Origin: Blastococcus tunisiensis
GTDB lineage: Bacteria; Actinomycetota; Actinomycetes; Mycobacteriales; Geodermatophilaceae
Direction of reading: 5' to 3'
Length of the DNA stretch: 64,000 nucleotides
Assembly: GCF_900112815.1 (NCBI RefSeq)
Contig: NZ_FOND01000005.1
Location: 124,001 to 188,000, forward strand
The position numbers and the translations under genes are program-made. Positions 13,808 to 28,889 of the stretch are shown in pieces. Below the pieces are notes generated by a model that did not search any database, had not been told where the DNA came from, and saw only the letters and a program-made list of their open reading frames with translations. The first letter of the stretch is position 1. Each line of letters starts with the position of its first letter.

Positions 13808-16597
13808 TCAGCCTTCGTGCACCAGCCAGACGGTGCCCAGCGGAGGCGCGGCCACGACGGCGGAGTACGGCTGGCCGTGCCAGGGCTCCGGCTCGGCCTC
13901 GACACCGCCCAGGTTGCCGACCCCGGACCCGCCGTAGCCCTCGGCGTCGGTGTTGAGCACCTCCCGCCAGTGCCCGCCGCGCGGCAGCCCGATCCGGTAG
14001 CCGTGGTGCGGGGACCCGGCGAAGTTGGCCACGCAGGCCAGCGCCGAGCCCTCGGCGTCGCCGTCCGGGTCGGTGCCGGCCGGCTTCCCGTAGCGGAGGA
14101 AGGACAGCACGTTCCCGGTGGCGTCGTTGGCGTCGATCCACTGGAACCCGGCCGGGTCGACGTCCTGCGACCAGAGGGCGTCGAGCTCCTTGTAGCGGCC
14201 GTTCAGGTCGGTCACCAGCTGGAGGATGCCGCGGTGCGCCGGGTCGTCGAGGTGCCACCAGTCCAGCGAGCGGCTCTCGGCCCACTCGGCGTCCTGCGCG
14301 AACTCCGACCCCATGAACAGCAGCTGCTTGCCGGGGTGCGCCCACATGTAGGCCAGGTACGCCCGCAGGTTGGCCAGCTGCTGCCAGCGGTCGCCGGGCA
14401 TCTTCCGCAGCATCGAGCCCTTGCCGTAGACGACCTCGTCGTGGCTGATCGGCAGGACGTAGTTCTCCGAGTAGGCGTACATCATCGAGAACGTCAGCTG
14501 CCCGTGGTGGTAGCTGCGGTACACCGGCTCGCGCTCCACGTAGGCCAGCGAGTCGTGCATCCAGCCCATGTTCCACTTGAAGCCGAAGCCCAGGCCGCCC
14601 AGGTGCGTCGGGCGCGTGACACCCGGCCACGCGGTCGACTCCTCGGCGATCGTCACCACGCCGGGCACCTCGCGGTAGACGGTCGCGTTCATCTCCTGCA
14701 GGAACGCGACGGCCTCCAGGTTCTCGCGGCCGCCGTACTGGTTGGGCAGCCACTCCTCCCGCGAGTAGTCCAGGTAGAGCATCGAGGCCACCGCGTCCAC
14801 CCGGACGCCGTCGACGTGGAACTCCTTGCACCAGTAGAGCGCGTTGGCGACGAGGAAGTTGCGCACCTCGGAGCGGCCGAAGTCGAAGACGTAGGTGCCC
14901 CAGTCGAGCTGCTCGCCGCGGCGGGGGTCGGCGTGCTCGTACAGCGGGGTGCCGTCGAAGCGGGCCAGGGCCCAGTCGTCCTTGGGGAAGTGCGCGGGCA
15001 CCCAGTCGACGATGACCCCGATGCCCGCCTGGTGGGCGCGGTCGATCAGGTACCGCAGGTCGTCCGGGCTGCCGAAGCGCGAGGTCGGCGCGTAGTAGGA
15101 GGTGACCTGGTAGCCCCAGGACCCGCCGAAGGGGTGCTCGGCCAGGGGCATGAACTCGATGTGCGTGAAGCCCGCGGCCACCACGTAGTCGACGAGCTCG
15201 TCGGCGAGCTCGCGGTAGGACAGGCCCAGGCGCCACGAGCCGGCGTGCACCTCGTAGACGCTCATGGGCCGCTCGTGCCAGCCGGCCGTGGCCCGCTCGC
15301 TCAGCCAGGCGTCGTCGTTCCACTCGTAGCTGGACTCGGTGACCACCGAGGCGTTGAGCGGCGGGACCTCGGTGGCGAAGGCCATCGGGTCGGACTTCTC
15401 CCGCCAGGTGCCGTCGGCGCCCAGGATGTGGAAGCGGTAGCGGCTGCCCACCTGCACGCCCGGGACGAAGATCTCCCAGACGCCGGAGGAGCCGAGCGAC
15501 CGCATGGGGTAGGCGCGGGCCTCCCAGTAGTCGAAGTCGCCGGTGACCTTCACGGCGCGGGCGGCGGGGGCCCACACGGCGAACGAGACGCCCTCGACCG
15601 TGCCGCGGGGGGTGTCGTAGCGGCGGACGTGGGCGCCGAGGACGTCGTACAGCCGCTCGTGCCGGCCCTCGCGGATGAGGTGCTCGTCCAGCGGCCCCAG
15701 CGTGGGCAGCCAGCGGAACGGGTCGTCGACGGTGAAGGTGTTCTGCCCGCCGTCGCCGTCGGGGTAGACGACCTCGATCCGGTAGTCGCCGGGCTGCCGG
15801 GGCAGGGACGCCTCGAAGATGCCGCCGTCGTGCAGCCGGCGGGCCTCGTAGCGGCTGCCGTCCTCGTCCAGGACGGCGACCGAGGCGGCGTCCGGGCGCA
15901 GCGTCCGGACCACCCAGCCGGTGCCGTCCTCGTGGGCACCGAGGATGCCGTGCGGGTCGTAGGACCAGCCCTCGACGATGGCGCGCAGCTCCTCCTCGGT
16001 GACCTCCCGGGTGGTGGCCGCGGGACCCTGGCCCCCCTCGACGGCGGTGCCCTCCGGCGCCCCCGAGGCCTCCGCGGCCGCGGGGACGACGATCGGCGCC
16101 GCGCCGGCGGTGCCGGCGGCGTCCCGGCTCTCGCCCTCGCCCGGGGCCTGCGGGGTGTCCGGCTCGGCCGGGTCCGGGCTCGGCGCCTCGGGCTGCGGCG
16201 CGGGGGCGCCCGTGCCGTCACCGGGCTCGGCGACCGGCGCCGGGGCGACCACCGGGTTCGCGGTGACCGGGCTCTCCTCGGAGCCGGGCTCCGGGGTCGC
16301 CTTCGACGCCGCGCGCTTGGCCGGTGCCCGCTTGGCCGGGGCCTTCGCGGCCGGGGCCTTCGCGGCCGCCTTCTTCGCCGGGGCCTTGGCCGGCGTCTTC
16401 GCCGGCGCGGCCTTCTTCGTCGTGGCGCGCTTGGCCGCCTTCGCGGGCGGTGCGGCGTTCACGACGTCGTCGGTGCCGGCGGCCGCCTCGACCGCGGCGA
16501 CGCGCTCCTCGACGGCTCGCTGCAGGTCGTCCTTGTCGGCCACGCCGTCGGTACCGGGGCCGTTGTCGGGGCTGCTTGCTCGGTCGTCGGTCGTCAT
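13808..16597 (-). CDS. glgB: 1,4-alpha-glucan branching enzyme with histone H1-like N-terminal tail
   Basis: A 929-residue GH13 branching enzyme that adds alpha-1,6 branches to glycogen-like glucan. The conserved enzyme starts near residue 200 ([18 protein letters not shown]), then the CBM48-like modules and the GH13 barrel with nucleophile Asp601 ([12 protein letters not shown]), acid/base Glu652 ([11 protein letters not shown]) and the SHDEVV Asp. Usual GlgB length is about 730; the extra 200 residues are low-complexity: residues 50-100 are Lys/Ala/Pro repeats ([13 protein letters not shown] type) like histone H1 or HupB tails, followed by a Pro/Glu-rich acidic stretch. ATG has GAAGAGGA upstream. 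Last gene of the glgE-treS-mak-glgB unit. Confidence 0.96.
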   Translation of the reverse strand: MTTDDRASSPDNGPGTDGVADKDDLQRAVEERVAAVEAAAGTDDVVNAAPPAKAAKRATTKKAAPAKTPAKAPAKKAAAKAPAAKAPAKRAPAKRAASKATPEPGSEESPVTANPVVAPAPVAEPGDGTGAPAPQPEAPSPDPAEPDTPQAPGEGESRDAAGTAGAAPIVVPAAAEASGAPEGTAVEGGQGPAATTREVTEEELRAIVEGWSYDPHGILGAHEDGTGWVVRTLRPDAASVAVLDEDGSRYEARRLHDGGIFEASLPRQPGDYRIEVVYPDGDGGQNTFTVDDPFRWLPTLGPLDEHLIREGRHERLYDVLGAHVRRYDTPRGTVEGVSFAVWAPAARAVKVTGDFDYWEARAYPMRSLGSSGVWEIFVPGVQVGSRYRFHILGADGTWREKSDPMAFATEVPPLNASVVTESSYEWNDDAWLSERATAGWHERPMSVYEVHAGSWRLGLSYRELADELVDYVVAAGFTHIEFMPLAEHPFGGSWGYQVTSYYAPTSRFGSPDDLRYLIDRAHQAGIGVIVDWVPAHFPKDDWALARFDGTPLYEHADPRRGEQLDWGTYVFDFGRSEVRNFLVANALYWCKEFHVDGVRVDAVASMLYLDYSREEWLPNQYGGRENLEAVAFLQEMNATVYREVPGVVTIAEESTAWPGVTRPTHLGGLGFGFKWNMGWMHDSLAYVEREPVYRSYHHGQLTFSMMYAYSENYVLPISHDEVVYGKGSMLRKMPGDRWQQLANLRAYLAYMWAHPGKQLLFMGSEFAQDAEWAESRSLDWWHLDDPAHRGILQLVTDLNGRYKELDALWSQDVDPAGFQWIDANDATGNVLSFLRYGKPAGTDPDGDAEGSALACVANFAGSPHHGYRIGLPRGGHWREVLNTDAEGYGGSGVGNLGGVEAEPEPWHGQPYSAVVAAPPLGTVWLVHEG

Positions 16598-16643
16598 CGT
16601 CTCGCCGTCCTCTTCGCTGCTCGGGTCTCGTGCGGCGGGCGCA

Positions 16644-18010
16644 TCACTCGGGGCTGGTCAACCGGCTCAGGGAGTTCAGCGGGATCATCAGCCAGTGCGG
16701 ACGGTTCCGTGCCTCGTAGACGCACTCGTAAACCGCTTTGTCGGCCTCGAACGCCCGAAGGAGTGGTGATCCACCGCACGGGTCGAGGCCGCTGGCCGCG
16801 GAGTACCCGTCGCAGTACGCCGCCCGGTTGCGGGCTGCCCACTCCTGCGCCCGGTAGGCCCGCTGGGCGTCGTCGGGCTGCTCGACCAGCATGTGGCGGG
16901 CCGCGTAGTCGAAGCTGCGCAGCATGCCGGCGACGTCGCGGAGCGGGCTGTCGAGCTCGCGGCGGGAGGCCAGCGGCCGGGCCGGTTCCCCCTCGAAGTC
17001 CAGCACGATCCAGCCGGTGGCGGTGCGCAGCACCTGCCCCAGGTGCAGGTCGCCGTGGATCCGCTGGCGGACCACGGGCTCACGGCTGCGCGCCACCTCG
17101 GCGTACAGCGACCGCAGCCCGTCGGCCTGCTCTGCCAGCTGGGGAACGATCTCGATGGCGGCCGTCAGCCGCTCGTCCATCTGGGCGGCTGCCGCGGCGT
17201 ACCAGTCGTCCCCGGCCGGCTCGGTCGGCAGCACCTGCGCCATGTCGGCGTGCACCGAGGCGGTGGCCGCGCCGAGCCGCTCGCTGTCGGCGGCGAAGTC
17301 GCCCCCGACCTCGTCGGCGTGCAGGTCGCCTTCCATGTAGAGGTCCCGCACGCTCGCGGTGGCCAGCCGCCACCCGTCGCTGGCGTTGGGCACGAAGGTC
17401 TGCAGCATCGCCACGGTCGCCGGCGGGTTGGCCGGGTCGGGGTCGTCGATCTCGATGTGGCCGAGCAGCGGCGCGATGTGCGGGTTCTCGGTGCGGCGCA
17501 GCGCGTCGTGGACCTCGACGTCGGGGTTGAGCCCGGGCTCCAGCCGGCGGAACAGTTTGAGGATCGCCTCGGAGCCGTAGATGAGCGACGTGTTGCTCTG
17601 CTCGCCGGAGACGATGTCGCCGGGCAGCCCCTCGGGGATGTAGGCCACCCCGGCCGGGTGGAAGTGCATGGGGCCGACGGTGGAGGCGTTGACCAGGTGG
17701 ATCAGCCACGACGCCGTCGCGTCGCGGTCGCGCATGGCGTCGTAGGCGTAGGTCTCCCGGCCGTCACCGGCCACCGCGCCGACGAAGGCGGACTCCAGGT
17801 CCTCGGCCGGGTGGTCGCGCCACGACAGCGGGACGAGGTAGGTCTCGGAGGGGCCGTCGGCGTAGGTGACCCGGACCCGGTGCACCGACAGCACCGGGTC
17901 GCTCCGGTCGAGGAGGAAGCCGTCCTCGCTGATGTCGGTCCACTCCCGGCCCTTGCTGCCGAACCACCGCTGGTGCGGCATCCAGTCGCGGAGCAGGTCG
18001 GTCAGGGCGC

Positions 18011-18014
<4 letters not shown>
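16644..18014 (-). CDS. mak: maltokinase
   Basis: A 456-residue aminoglycoside-phosphotransferase-fold kinase that makes maltose 1-phosphate from maltose and ATP, the donor used by GlgE. The N-terminal cap domain starts [16 protein letters not shown]; the catalytic loop is [11 protein letters not shown] (His320, Asp322), and the metal-binding segment is [12 protein letters not shown]. Length agrees with mycobacterial maltokinases (about 455). Its ATG overlaps the treS stop by four bases (ATGA), so translation is coupled and TreS and Mak are likely made together, consistent with the known TreS-maltokinase complex. Confidence 0.95.
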
Positions 18015-19858
<1,844 letters not shown>

Positions 19859-19900
19859 CGGGAGAGACAGACCTCGATCGGTTCGCGGGCGGTCGGCGGG

Positions 19901-21934
<2,034 letters not shown>

Positions 21935-21942
21935 CGGCGACC

Positions 21943-21948
21943 ACGCTA
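21943..21948 (-). promoter_or_regulatory. -10 box TAGCGT of leaderless glgE
   Basis: Read on the minus strand, TAGCGT is followed by eight bases and the glgE ATG. This would drive the whole glgE-treS-mak-glgB unit and decides between two possible glgE starts. Confidence 0.6.
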
Positions 21949-22071
21949 TCGAGGTCACGCCCCACCAGCACCTCGACCACGATCGTGCCCCGTGCGCCTC
22001 ACCCGTCGGGGCGGGAGGGCAGGTCGGCGGGAAGTTTCCGTCGTGGCCCTGTCGGGGCGCCGTCTGCTGGT

Positions 22072-22077
22072 TAGTCT
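22072..22077 (+). promoter_or_regulatory. -10 box TAGTCT of leaderless glgP
   Basis: TAGTCT is followed by six bases and the GTG start of glgP, and no Shine-Dalgarno sequence exists. The two -10 boxes of glgE and glgP face away from each other across about 120 bases, so synthesis and breakdown of glucan share one regulatory spacer. Confidence 0.6.
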
Positions 22078-22083
22078 CGGCCG

Positions 22084-24633
22084 GTGCGTGCTCTTCGTCG
22101 GTTCACCGTCCGTGCGGCGCTGCCCGAACCCCTGACCCCCCTGTCCCAGCTCGTGATGAACCTCCGGTGGTCCTGGCACCCGGAGACGCGCGATCTCTTC
22201 GAGACCCTCGACCCCGAGCTCTGGGACCGCTGCGGCGGCGACCCGGTCCGGGCGCTGGGGGAGGTGTCGGCGGAGCGGCTCGCCGAGCTGGCCAAGGATC
22301 GCCGGTTCGTCCGGCGCCTGCAGGACGCGGTCGACGACCTCGACGAGTACCTGGCGACGCCGCGCTGGTACCAGTCGCTCGGCGCGGAGGCGCCGAAGAG
22401 CATCGCGTACTTCTCGGCGGAGTTCGGCATCACCGAGGTGCTGCCGCAGTACTCCGGTGGCCTGGGCATCCTCGCCGGCGACCACCTCAAGGCGGCCTCC
22501 GACCTCGGCGTCCCGCTGATCGGCGTCGGGCTGCTCTACCGGGCCGGCTACTTCACGCAGGGCCTGTCCGCCGACGGCTGGCAGCTCGAGCACTACCCCT
22601 CCCTCGATCCGCACGGGCTGCCCGTGAAGCTGCTCCGCGAGCCCGACGGCTCCGCCGCGGTGATCACCGTCCCGCTGCCGGAGGGCCGCACGCTGCACGC
22701 CCACGTCTGGCGGGCCCAGATCGGCCGGGTGTCGCTGCTCCTGCTCGACACCGACATCGAGGAGAACGCGCCGGCGGAGCGGCTGGTCACCGACCGGCTG
22801 TACGGCGGGGACGAGGACCACCGGCTCCGCCAGGAGATGCTGCTGGGGATCGGCGGCGTCCGCGCCGTGCGCACCTACTGCGGGCTCAGCGGCACCCCGC
22901 TGCCCGAGGTGTTCCACGCCAACGAGGGGCACGCCGGGTTCCAGGGCATCGAGCGGATCCGCGAGCTGACCGAGGCGCACGGGCTGTCGTTCGGGGAGGC
23001 GCTGCAGGCGGTGCGCGCCGGCACCGTGTTCACCACCCACACCCCGGTGCCCGCGGGGATCGACCGCTTCCCCAAGGCCCTGATCGAGCGCTACTTCGCC
23101 GGCTTCGGCGTGCCGCTGCACGACCTGCTCGTGCTGGGCGCCGAGGAGGACCCGGCGAAGTTCAACATGGCGCACATGGGCCTGCGCCTGGGTCAGCGCG
23201 CCAACGGCGTCAGCGAGCTGCACGGCCACGTCAGCCGCGGCATGTTCAGCGACCTCTGGCCGGGCTTCGACGAGGGGGACGTGCCGATCGGCTCGATCAC
23301 CAACGGCGTGCACGCCCCGACGTGGACCGCGCGCGAGCTGGTCGAGATGGGTACCCAGACCTCGAGCCAGGGGGACCCGGTCACGGTCGACGGGCCGGTG
23401 CACTTCGACGGGGTCGACAAGATCCCCGCCGACGCGCTGTGGAGCATCCGGCGGACGCTGCGCTCGAGGCTGGTCGAGGAGGTGCGCCGGCGGGTCCGGG
23501 AGACGGCGCTGTCCCGCGGGGCCACCGAGGCCGAGGTGGGCTGGACCGACAGCGCCTTCGACCCCGACGTCCTCACCATCGGCTTCGCCCGCCGGGTGCC
23601 CTCCTACAAGCGGCTGACCCTGATGCTCCGCGACCCCGCGCGGCTCAAGGCGCTGCTGCTGGACCCCGAACGGCCGATCCAGCTGGTCATCGCGGGCAAG
23701 AGCCACCCGGCCGACGACGGCGGCAAGAAGCTGATCCAGCAGATGGTGGAGTTCGCCGACGACCCGGAGATCCGGCATCGCATCGCCTTCCTCCCCGGCT
23801 ACGACATCGGCATGGCCCGGTACCTCTACTGGGGCTGCGACGTCTGGCTGAACAACCCGCTGCGCCCGCTGGAGGCGTGCGGCACGTCCGGCATGAAGGC
23901 CGCGCTCAACGGCGGGCTCAACCTGTCCATCCGCGACGGCTGGTGGGACGAGTGGTTCGACGGCCAGAACGGCTGGGCGATCCCGACCGCCGACGGCGTG
24001 ACCGACGCCGATCGCCGCGACGAGGTGGAGGCGCGGGCGATCTACGACCTGCTGGACAACCAGGTGCTGCCCCGGTTCTACGAGCGCGACCGGTCCGGCG
24101 TCCCCGGCCGCTGGGTGGAGATGGTCCGGCACACCCTCCGGGAGACCGGGCCCAAGGTGCTGGCCACCCGGATGGTGCGTGACTACGTGCAGGCCCTCTA
24201 CGTGCCCGCGGCGGGCTCCGCGCGCGACATGGCCGGCGACGGCTACGCCCCGGCGCGCGAGGAGGCGGCCTGGCGCTCGCACCTGCTGGCGAACTGGCAG
24301 CACGTCCGCGTGGCGCACGTCGAGGCGACCGGCGCCGGCGACACCCCGGAGATCGGGTCGACGCTCGCGCTGCGCGCCGAGGTGGAGCTGCCGGGGCTCA
24401 CCCCGGGGGACGTCGAGGTCCAGGCGGCCTACGGGCGGGTGGACGACGCCGACGGGCTGCACGACGTGACCAGCATCCCGATGGAGCACGAGCACACCGA
24501 CGGCTCGCGGCACTGGTTCACCGCCACCGTCCCGCTGGAGCGGACCGGTGCATTCGGTTACACCGTGCGAGTGCTGCCGCACTCCGGGCGGATGGCCGAT
24601 CCGGCCGAGCTCGGTGTGGTGAGCAGCGCATGA
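22084..24633 (+). CDS. glgP: alpha-glucan phosphorylase
   Basis: An 849-residue GT35 phosphorylase of the long actinobacterial/thermophile type (M. tuberculosis Rv1328-like), which releases glucose 1-phosphate from alpha-1,4-glucan. An N-terminal domain of about 100 residues (LMNLRWSWHPETRDLFETLDP) precedes YFSAEFGITEVLPQYSGGLGILAGDHLKAASDLG. The pyridoxal-phosphate Lys605 is in CGTSGMKAALNGGLNLS, and the phosphate-site loop GWWDEW follows. GTG start fits a leaderless transcript. Divergent from glgE exactly as in M. tuberculosis. Confidence 0.95.
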   Translation: MRALRRFTVRAALPEPLTPLSQLVMNLRWSWHPETRDLFETLDPELWDRCGGDPVRALGEVSAERLAELAKDRRFVRRLQDAVDDLDEYLATPRWYQSLGAEAPKSIAYFSAEFGITEVLPQYSGGLGILAGDHLKAASDLGVPLIGVGLLYRAGYFTQGLSADGWQLEHYPSLDPHGLPVKLLREPDGSAAVITVPLPEGRTLHAHVWRAQIGRVSLLLLDTDIEENAPAERLVTDRLYGGDEDHRLRQEMLLGIGGVRAVRTYCGLSGTPLPEVFHANEGHAGFQGIERIRELTEAHGLSFGEALQAVRAGTVFTTHTPVPAGIDRFPKALIERYFAGFGVPLHDLLVLGAEEDPAKFNMAHMGLRLGQRANGVSELHGHVSRGMFSDLWPGFDEGDVPIGSITNGVHAPTWTARELVEMGTQTSSQGDPVTVDGPVHFDGVDKIPADALWSIRRTLRSRLVEEVRRRVRETALSRGATEAEVGWTDSAFDPDVLTIGFARRVPSYKRLTLMLRDPARLKALLLDPERPIQLVIAGKSHPADDGGKKLIQQMVEFADDPEIRHRIAFLPGYDIGMARYLYWGCDVWLNNPLRPLEACGTSGMKAALNGGLNLSIRDGWWDEWFDGQNGWAIPTADGVTDADRRDEVEARAIYDLLDNQVLPRFYERDRSGVPGRWVEMVRHTLRETGPKVLATRMVRDYVQALYVPAAGSARDMAGDGYAPAREEAAWRSHLLANWQHVRVAHVEATGAGDTPEIGSTLALRAEVELPGLTPGDVEVQAAYGRVDDADGLHDVTSIPMEHEHTDGSRHWFTATVPLERTGAFGYTVRVLPHSGRMADPAELGVVSSA

Positions 24634-24742
24634 ACGGTGTGCAGCAGGCACGTGCACCACGCGAGTCCCATGCACCTCGCGGAACGTGGTGATCGTCCGG
24701 CGTGGCGGGGTCGCGGGGAGGGCGAGAGGCCGTACCGATCAG

Positions 24743-24748
24743 TAGGCT
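24743..24748 (+). promoter_or_regulatory. -10 box TAGGCT of the FHA-domain gene
   Basis: TAGGCT is followed by seven bases (GGAGGCC) and ATG. The seven-base spacer fits a leaderless start, yet GGAGG within it would also be a ribosome site if transcription began upstream. The 122-base gap after glgP holds nothing else recognisable apart from a weak CGCGAG/CTCGCG repeat. Confidence 0.5.
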
Positions 24749-24755
24749 GGAGGCC

Positions 24756-25712
24756 ATGCCTGACCGCTGCGAAGTGCTCCCCGGAGATTCTGTCGTCGCC
24801 CGCCGCGGCGGCGGGCTGCTGTGGGTCGACGCTCCCGGCTCGCCCGCTCTCGTCGCCGCCCTGCACGCCTGCCTCGGCGTCTCGGGTCCCGGCGCCGACC
24901 GCGTGCTCGCCGCCGTTGCCGGCCAGGTGGGTTCGCTCGCCCACGGCGCCGCCTCGTTCGCCCTGGTGATCGCCGACACCCAGGGGGGCGCCGGCACCGG
25001 GGTCGCCCTGTGGTCGGGGAAGGGTCAGCCCGCCGTCGACGGCGTGCCGGTCTCCGGCTCCGCGGTCGAGGGCGGCACCCTCGCCTCCGGCTTCCAGCTC
25101 GGCCAGACGCTCTACGTCGGTCCGGGGCAGGCCGCGCCGCAGATGCCCCCGGGGGTCGCCTTCGACCTCGTCGAGGGCACCGTCCCGGGGTCGGGCGCCA
25201 TGTTGCAGCTGGCCGCGCACGCCCCGTCGTCGTCCTCGGCCGTGCCCGCGTCCACCCCGTCGGCCTTCACGGCGGGCTCCGACGCCGGCTTCGGGTCGGG
25301 TGCCGGCCGGGAGAGCGCCGCGCCGGACTCCGGCGAGCAGACGGCCTTCTGGCGCCCGGACAAGGCGTCGGCTCCCGTGCTGCGCTTCGACGACGGCATG
25401 GTCGTCACCGTCGACGAGGACATCGTGCTCGGCCGCCGCCCGGACAACCACGAGATGGTGACCAACGGTGGCGCCCGGCCGGTGCCGATCGCCGACACCC
25501 AGAACGTGCTGTCCTCCGCGCACGCCGCCCTGCAGCGCTCGGGCAGCGAGGTCTCGCTGGTCGACCTCGGCTCGCTCAACGGCACGCACGTCGCCGGCCC
25601 CGAGGCCACCGAGTGGACCCAGCTCGAGCCCGGGGTTGCCCACCCGCTCTCCGACGGTGACCGCCTCCTGCTCGGCTGGACCGTCATCACGTTCGAGCAG
25701 CCCACCGACTAG
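24756..25712 (+). CDS. FHA-domain protein
   Basis: A 318-residue protein of unknown role. The C-terminal 95 residues form a forkhead-associated domain, which binds phosphothreonine peptides: DIVLGRRPDNH (GRxP), SSAHAALQRSG (SxxH) and VDLGSLNGTHV (NG) are its three signature motifs. The N-terminal 130 residues resemble the beta-rich region found in actinobacterial FHA/RDD-associated proteins, with no catalytic motif seen; the middle (about 140-210) is Ser/Ala/Gly-rich linker. It probably reads out Ser/Thr protein kinase signalling. Its placement between glgP and glgX raises the possibility of phosphorylation-dependent control of glucan metabolism, which is inference. Confidence 0.85.
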   Translation: MPDRCEVLPGDSVVARRGGGLLWVDAPGSPALVAALHACLGVSGPGADRVLAAVAGQVGSLAHGAASFALVIADTQGGAGTGVALWSGKGQPAVDGVPVSGSAVEGGTLASGFQLGQTLYVGPGQAAPQMPPGVAFDLVEGTVPGSGAMLQLAAHAPSSSSAVPASTPSAFTAGSDAGFGSGAGRESAAPDSGEQTAFWRPDKASAPVLRFDDGMVVTVDEDIVLGRRPDNHEMVTNGGARPVPIADTQNVLSSAHAALQRSGSEVSLVDLGSLNGTHVAGPEATEWTQLEPGVAHPLSDGDRLLLGWTVITFEQPTD

Positions 25713-25727
25713 CAGGTCGAGCTCTGC

Positions 25728-25770
25728 ACCACAGAGGCCCAGAACCCGCCGGGTTCTGGGCCTCTGTGGT
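25728..25770. terminator. bidirectional terminator, 20-bp perfect stem
   Basis: ACCACAGAGGCCCAGAACCC, three loop bases (GCC), then the exact reverse complement. It fills the space between the converging FHA-domain gene (ends 25712) and glgX (ends 25782), and is the strongest hairpin in the window. Confidence 0.9.
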
Positions 25771-25781
25771 TCGACCCCGCG

Positions 25782-27941
<2,160 letters not shown>

Positions 27942-28003
27942 GGCGCGATCGTGCCAAGGAAGCGGGCGATGCACGCGCAGGTGGCCGCCACGATGTTGGT
28001 TGG

Positions 28004-28816
28004 ATGGGGGGCGTGTCGAACACAACCGCCGGTGAGGCCGTCGTCGGGATGACCGGGGTCGACGTCGTCCGGGGTGACAACCACCTCCTGCGCGGCGTCG
28101 ACTGGACCGTCGAGGCCGATCACCGGTGGGTGGTCCTCGGCCCCAACGGGGCGGGGAAGACGACGCTCCTGCAGCTGGTTGCGGCCCAGCTGCACCCCAC
28201 CCGGGGCGAGGTGCGGCTGCTGGGCGAGACCCTCGGTGCGGTCGACGTCTTCGAGCTGCGCCCGCGCATCGGGCTGACCAGCGCCGCGCTCGCCATGCGG
28301 ATCGCGCCGTCGGAGAAGACCGGGGACATCGTCGTCTCGGCCGGTTACGCCGTGGTCGGCCGCTGGCGGGAGCAGTACGACGTCCACGACCTGACCCGTG
28401 CCGGGATGCTCATGGAGCAGTGGGGCGTGGCGCAGTACGCGCACCGGCCCTTCGGCACGCTGAGCGAGGGCGAGCGCAAGCGCACCCAGATCGCCCGGGC
28501 GCTCATGCCCAACCCCGAGCTGCTGCTCCTGGACGAGCCCGGCGCCGGCCTCGACCTCGGCGGCCGGGAGGACCTCGTCGCCCGGCTGTCGGACCTGGCG
28601 AGGTACCACTACGCGCCGGCGCAGGTGCTGGTCACCCACCACGTCGAGGAGATCCCGCCCGGGTACACCCACGCGCTGCTGCTGCGCGGGGGAGAGGTGG
28701 TGGCCTCCGGTGCCGCGGGCGACGTCCTCACCGCCGAGGCGCTGTCGGAGACGTTCGGCCTCTCCCTCTCGCTCAGCCGGACCGACGGCCGCTTCACCGC
28801 CCGCCGCGCGACCTGA
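28004..28816 (+). CDS. stand-alone ABC transporter ATP-binding protein
   Basis: A 270-residue ABC ATPase: Walker A GPNGAGKTT, Q-loop region, signature LSEGERKRTQIARAL, Walker B LLLLDEPGAGLD, and the switch His in VTHHVEEIPPGYTHALLL. The last motif and overall sequence resemble ModF/YlmA-type single-cassette proteins often labelled iron or molybdate ATPases. No permease or binding protein is adjacent, so it may pair with a remote permease or act as a non-transport ATPase. An in-frame GTG at 28013, preceded by GGGGGGC, is an alternative start. Confidence 0.82.
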   Translation: MGGVSNTTAGEAVVGMTGVDVVRGDNHLLRGVDWTVEADHRWVVLGPNGAGKTTLLQLVAAQLHPTRGEVRLLGETLGAVDVFELRPRIGLTSAALAMRIAPSEKTGDIVVSAGYAVVGRWREQYDVHDLTRAGMLMEQWGVAQYAHRPFGTLSEGERKRTQIARALMPNPELLLLDEPGAGLDLGGREDLVARLSDLARYHYAPAQVLVTHHVEEIPPGYTHALLLRGGEVVASGAAGDVLTAEALSETFGLSLSLSRTDGRFTARRAT

Positions 28817-28875
28817 GACACGATCCCGTCCCCTCTCACCGCTCGCACACTGGCGACGAGCCGCTGGCCGGGGCC
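28817..28875 (+). repeat. 60-bp palindromic intergenic repeat, copy D (diverged)
   Basis: Starts directly after the TGA of the ABC ATPase gene and runs to the -10 box of the enoyl-CoA hydratase gene. It keeps CCCGTCC, the block CTCACCGCTCGC and the end CTGGCCGGGGCC seen in copies A-C, but the outer stem has lost several pairs. Identity with copy B by eye is about three quarters. Confidence 0.55.
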
Positions 28876-28876
28876 T

Positions 28877-28882
28877 TAGGGT
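28877..28882 (+). promoter_or_regulatory. -10 box TAGGGT of leaderless enoyl-CoA hydratase gene
   Basis: TAGGGT is followed by GCCTCCC (seven bases) and ATG, with no ribosome site. The repeat copy D ends one base upstream, so it fills the -35 region of this promoter. Confidence 0.6.
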
Positions 28883-28889
28883 GCCTCCC

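Noticed and set aside
16270-16450. Possible CRISPR-like or tandem DNA repeat within the glgB N-terminus
   Set aside because: The repetition is of short Ala-Lys-Pro codons in one reading frame (H1-like tail), with no spaced identical repeats.
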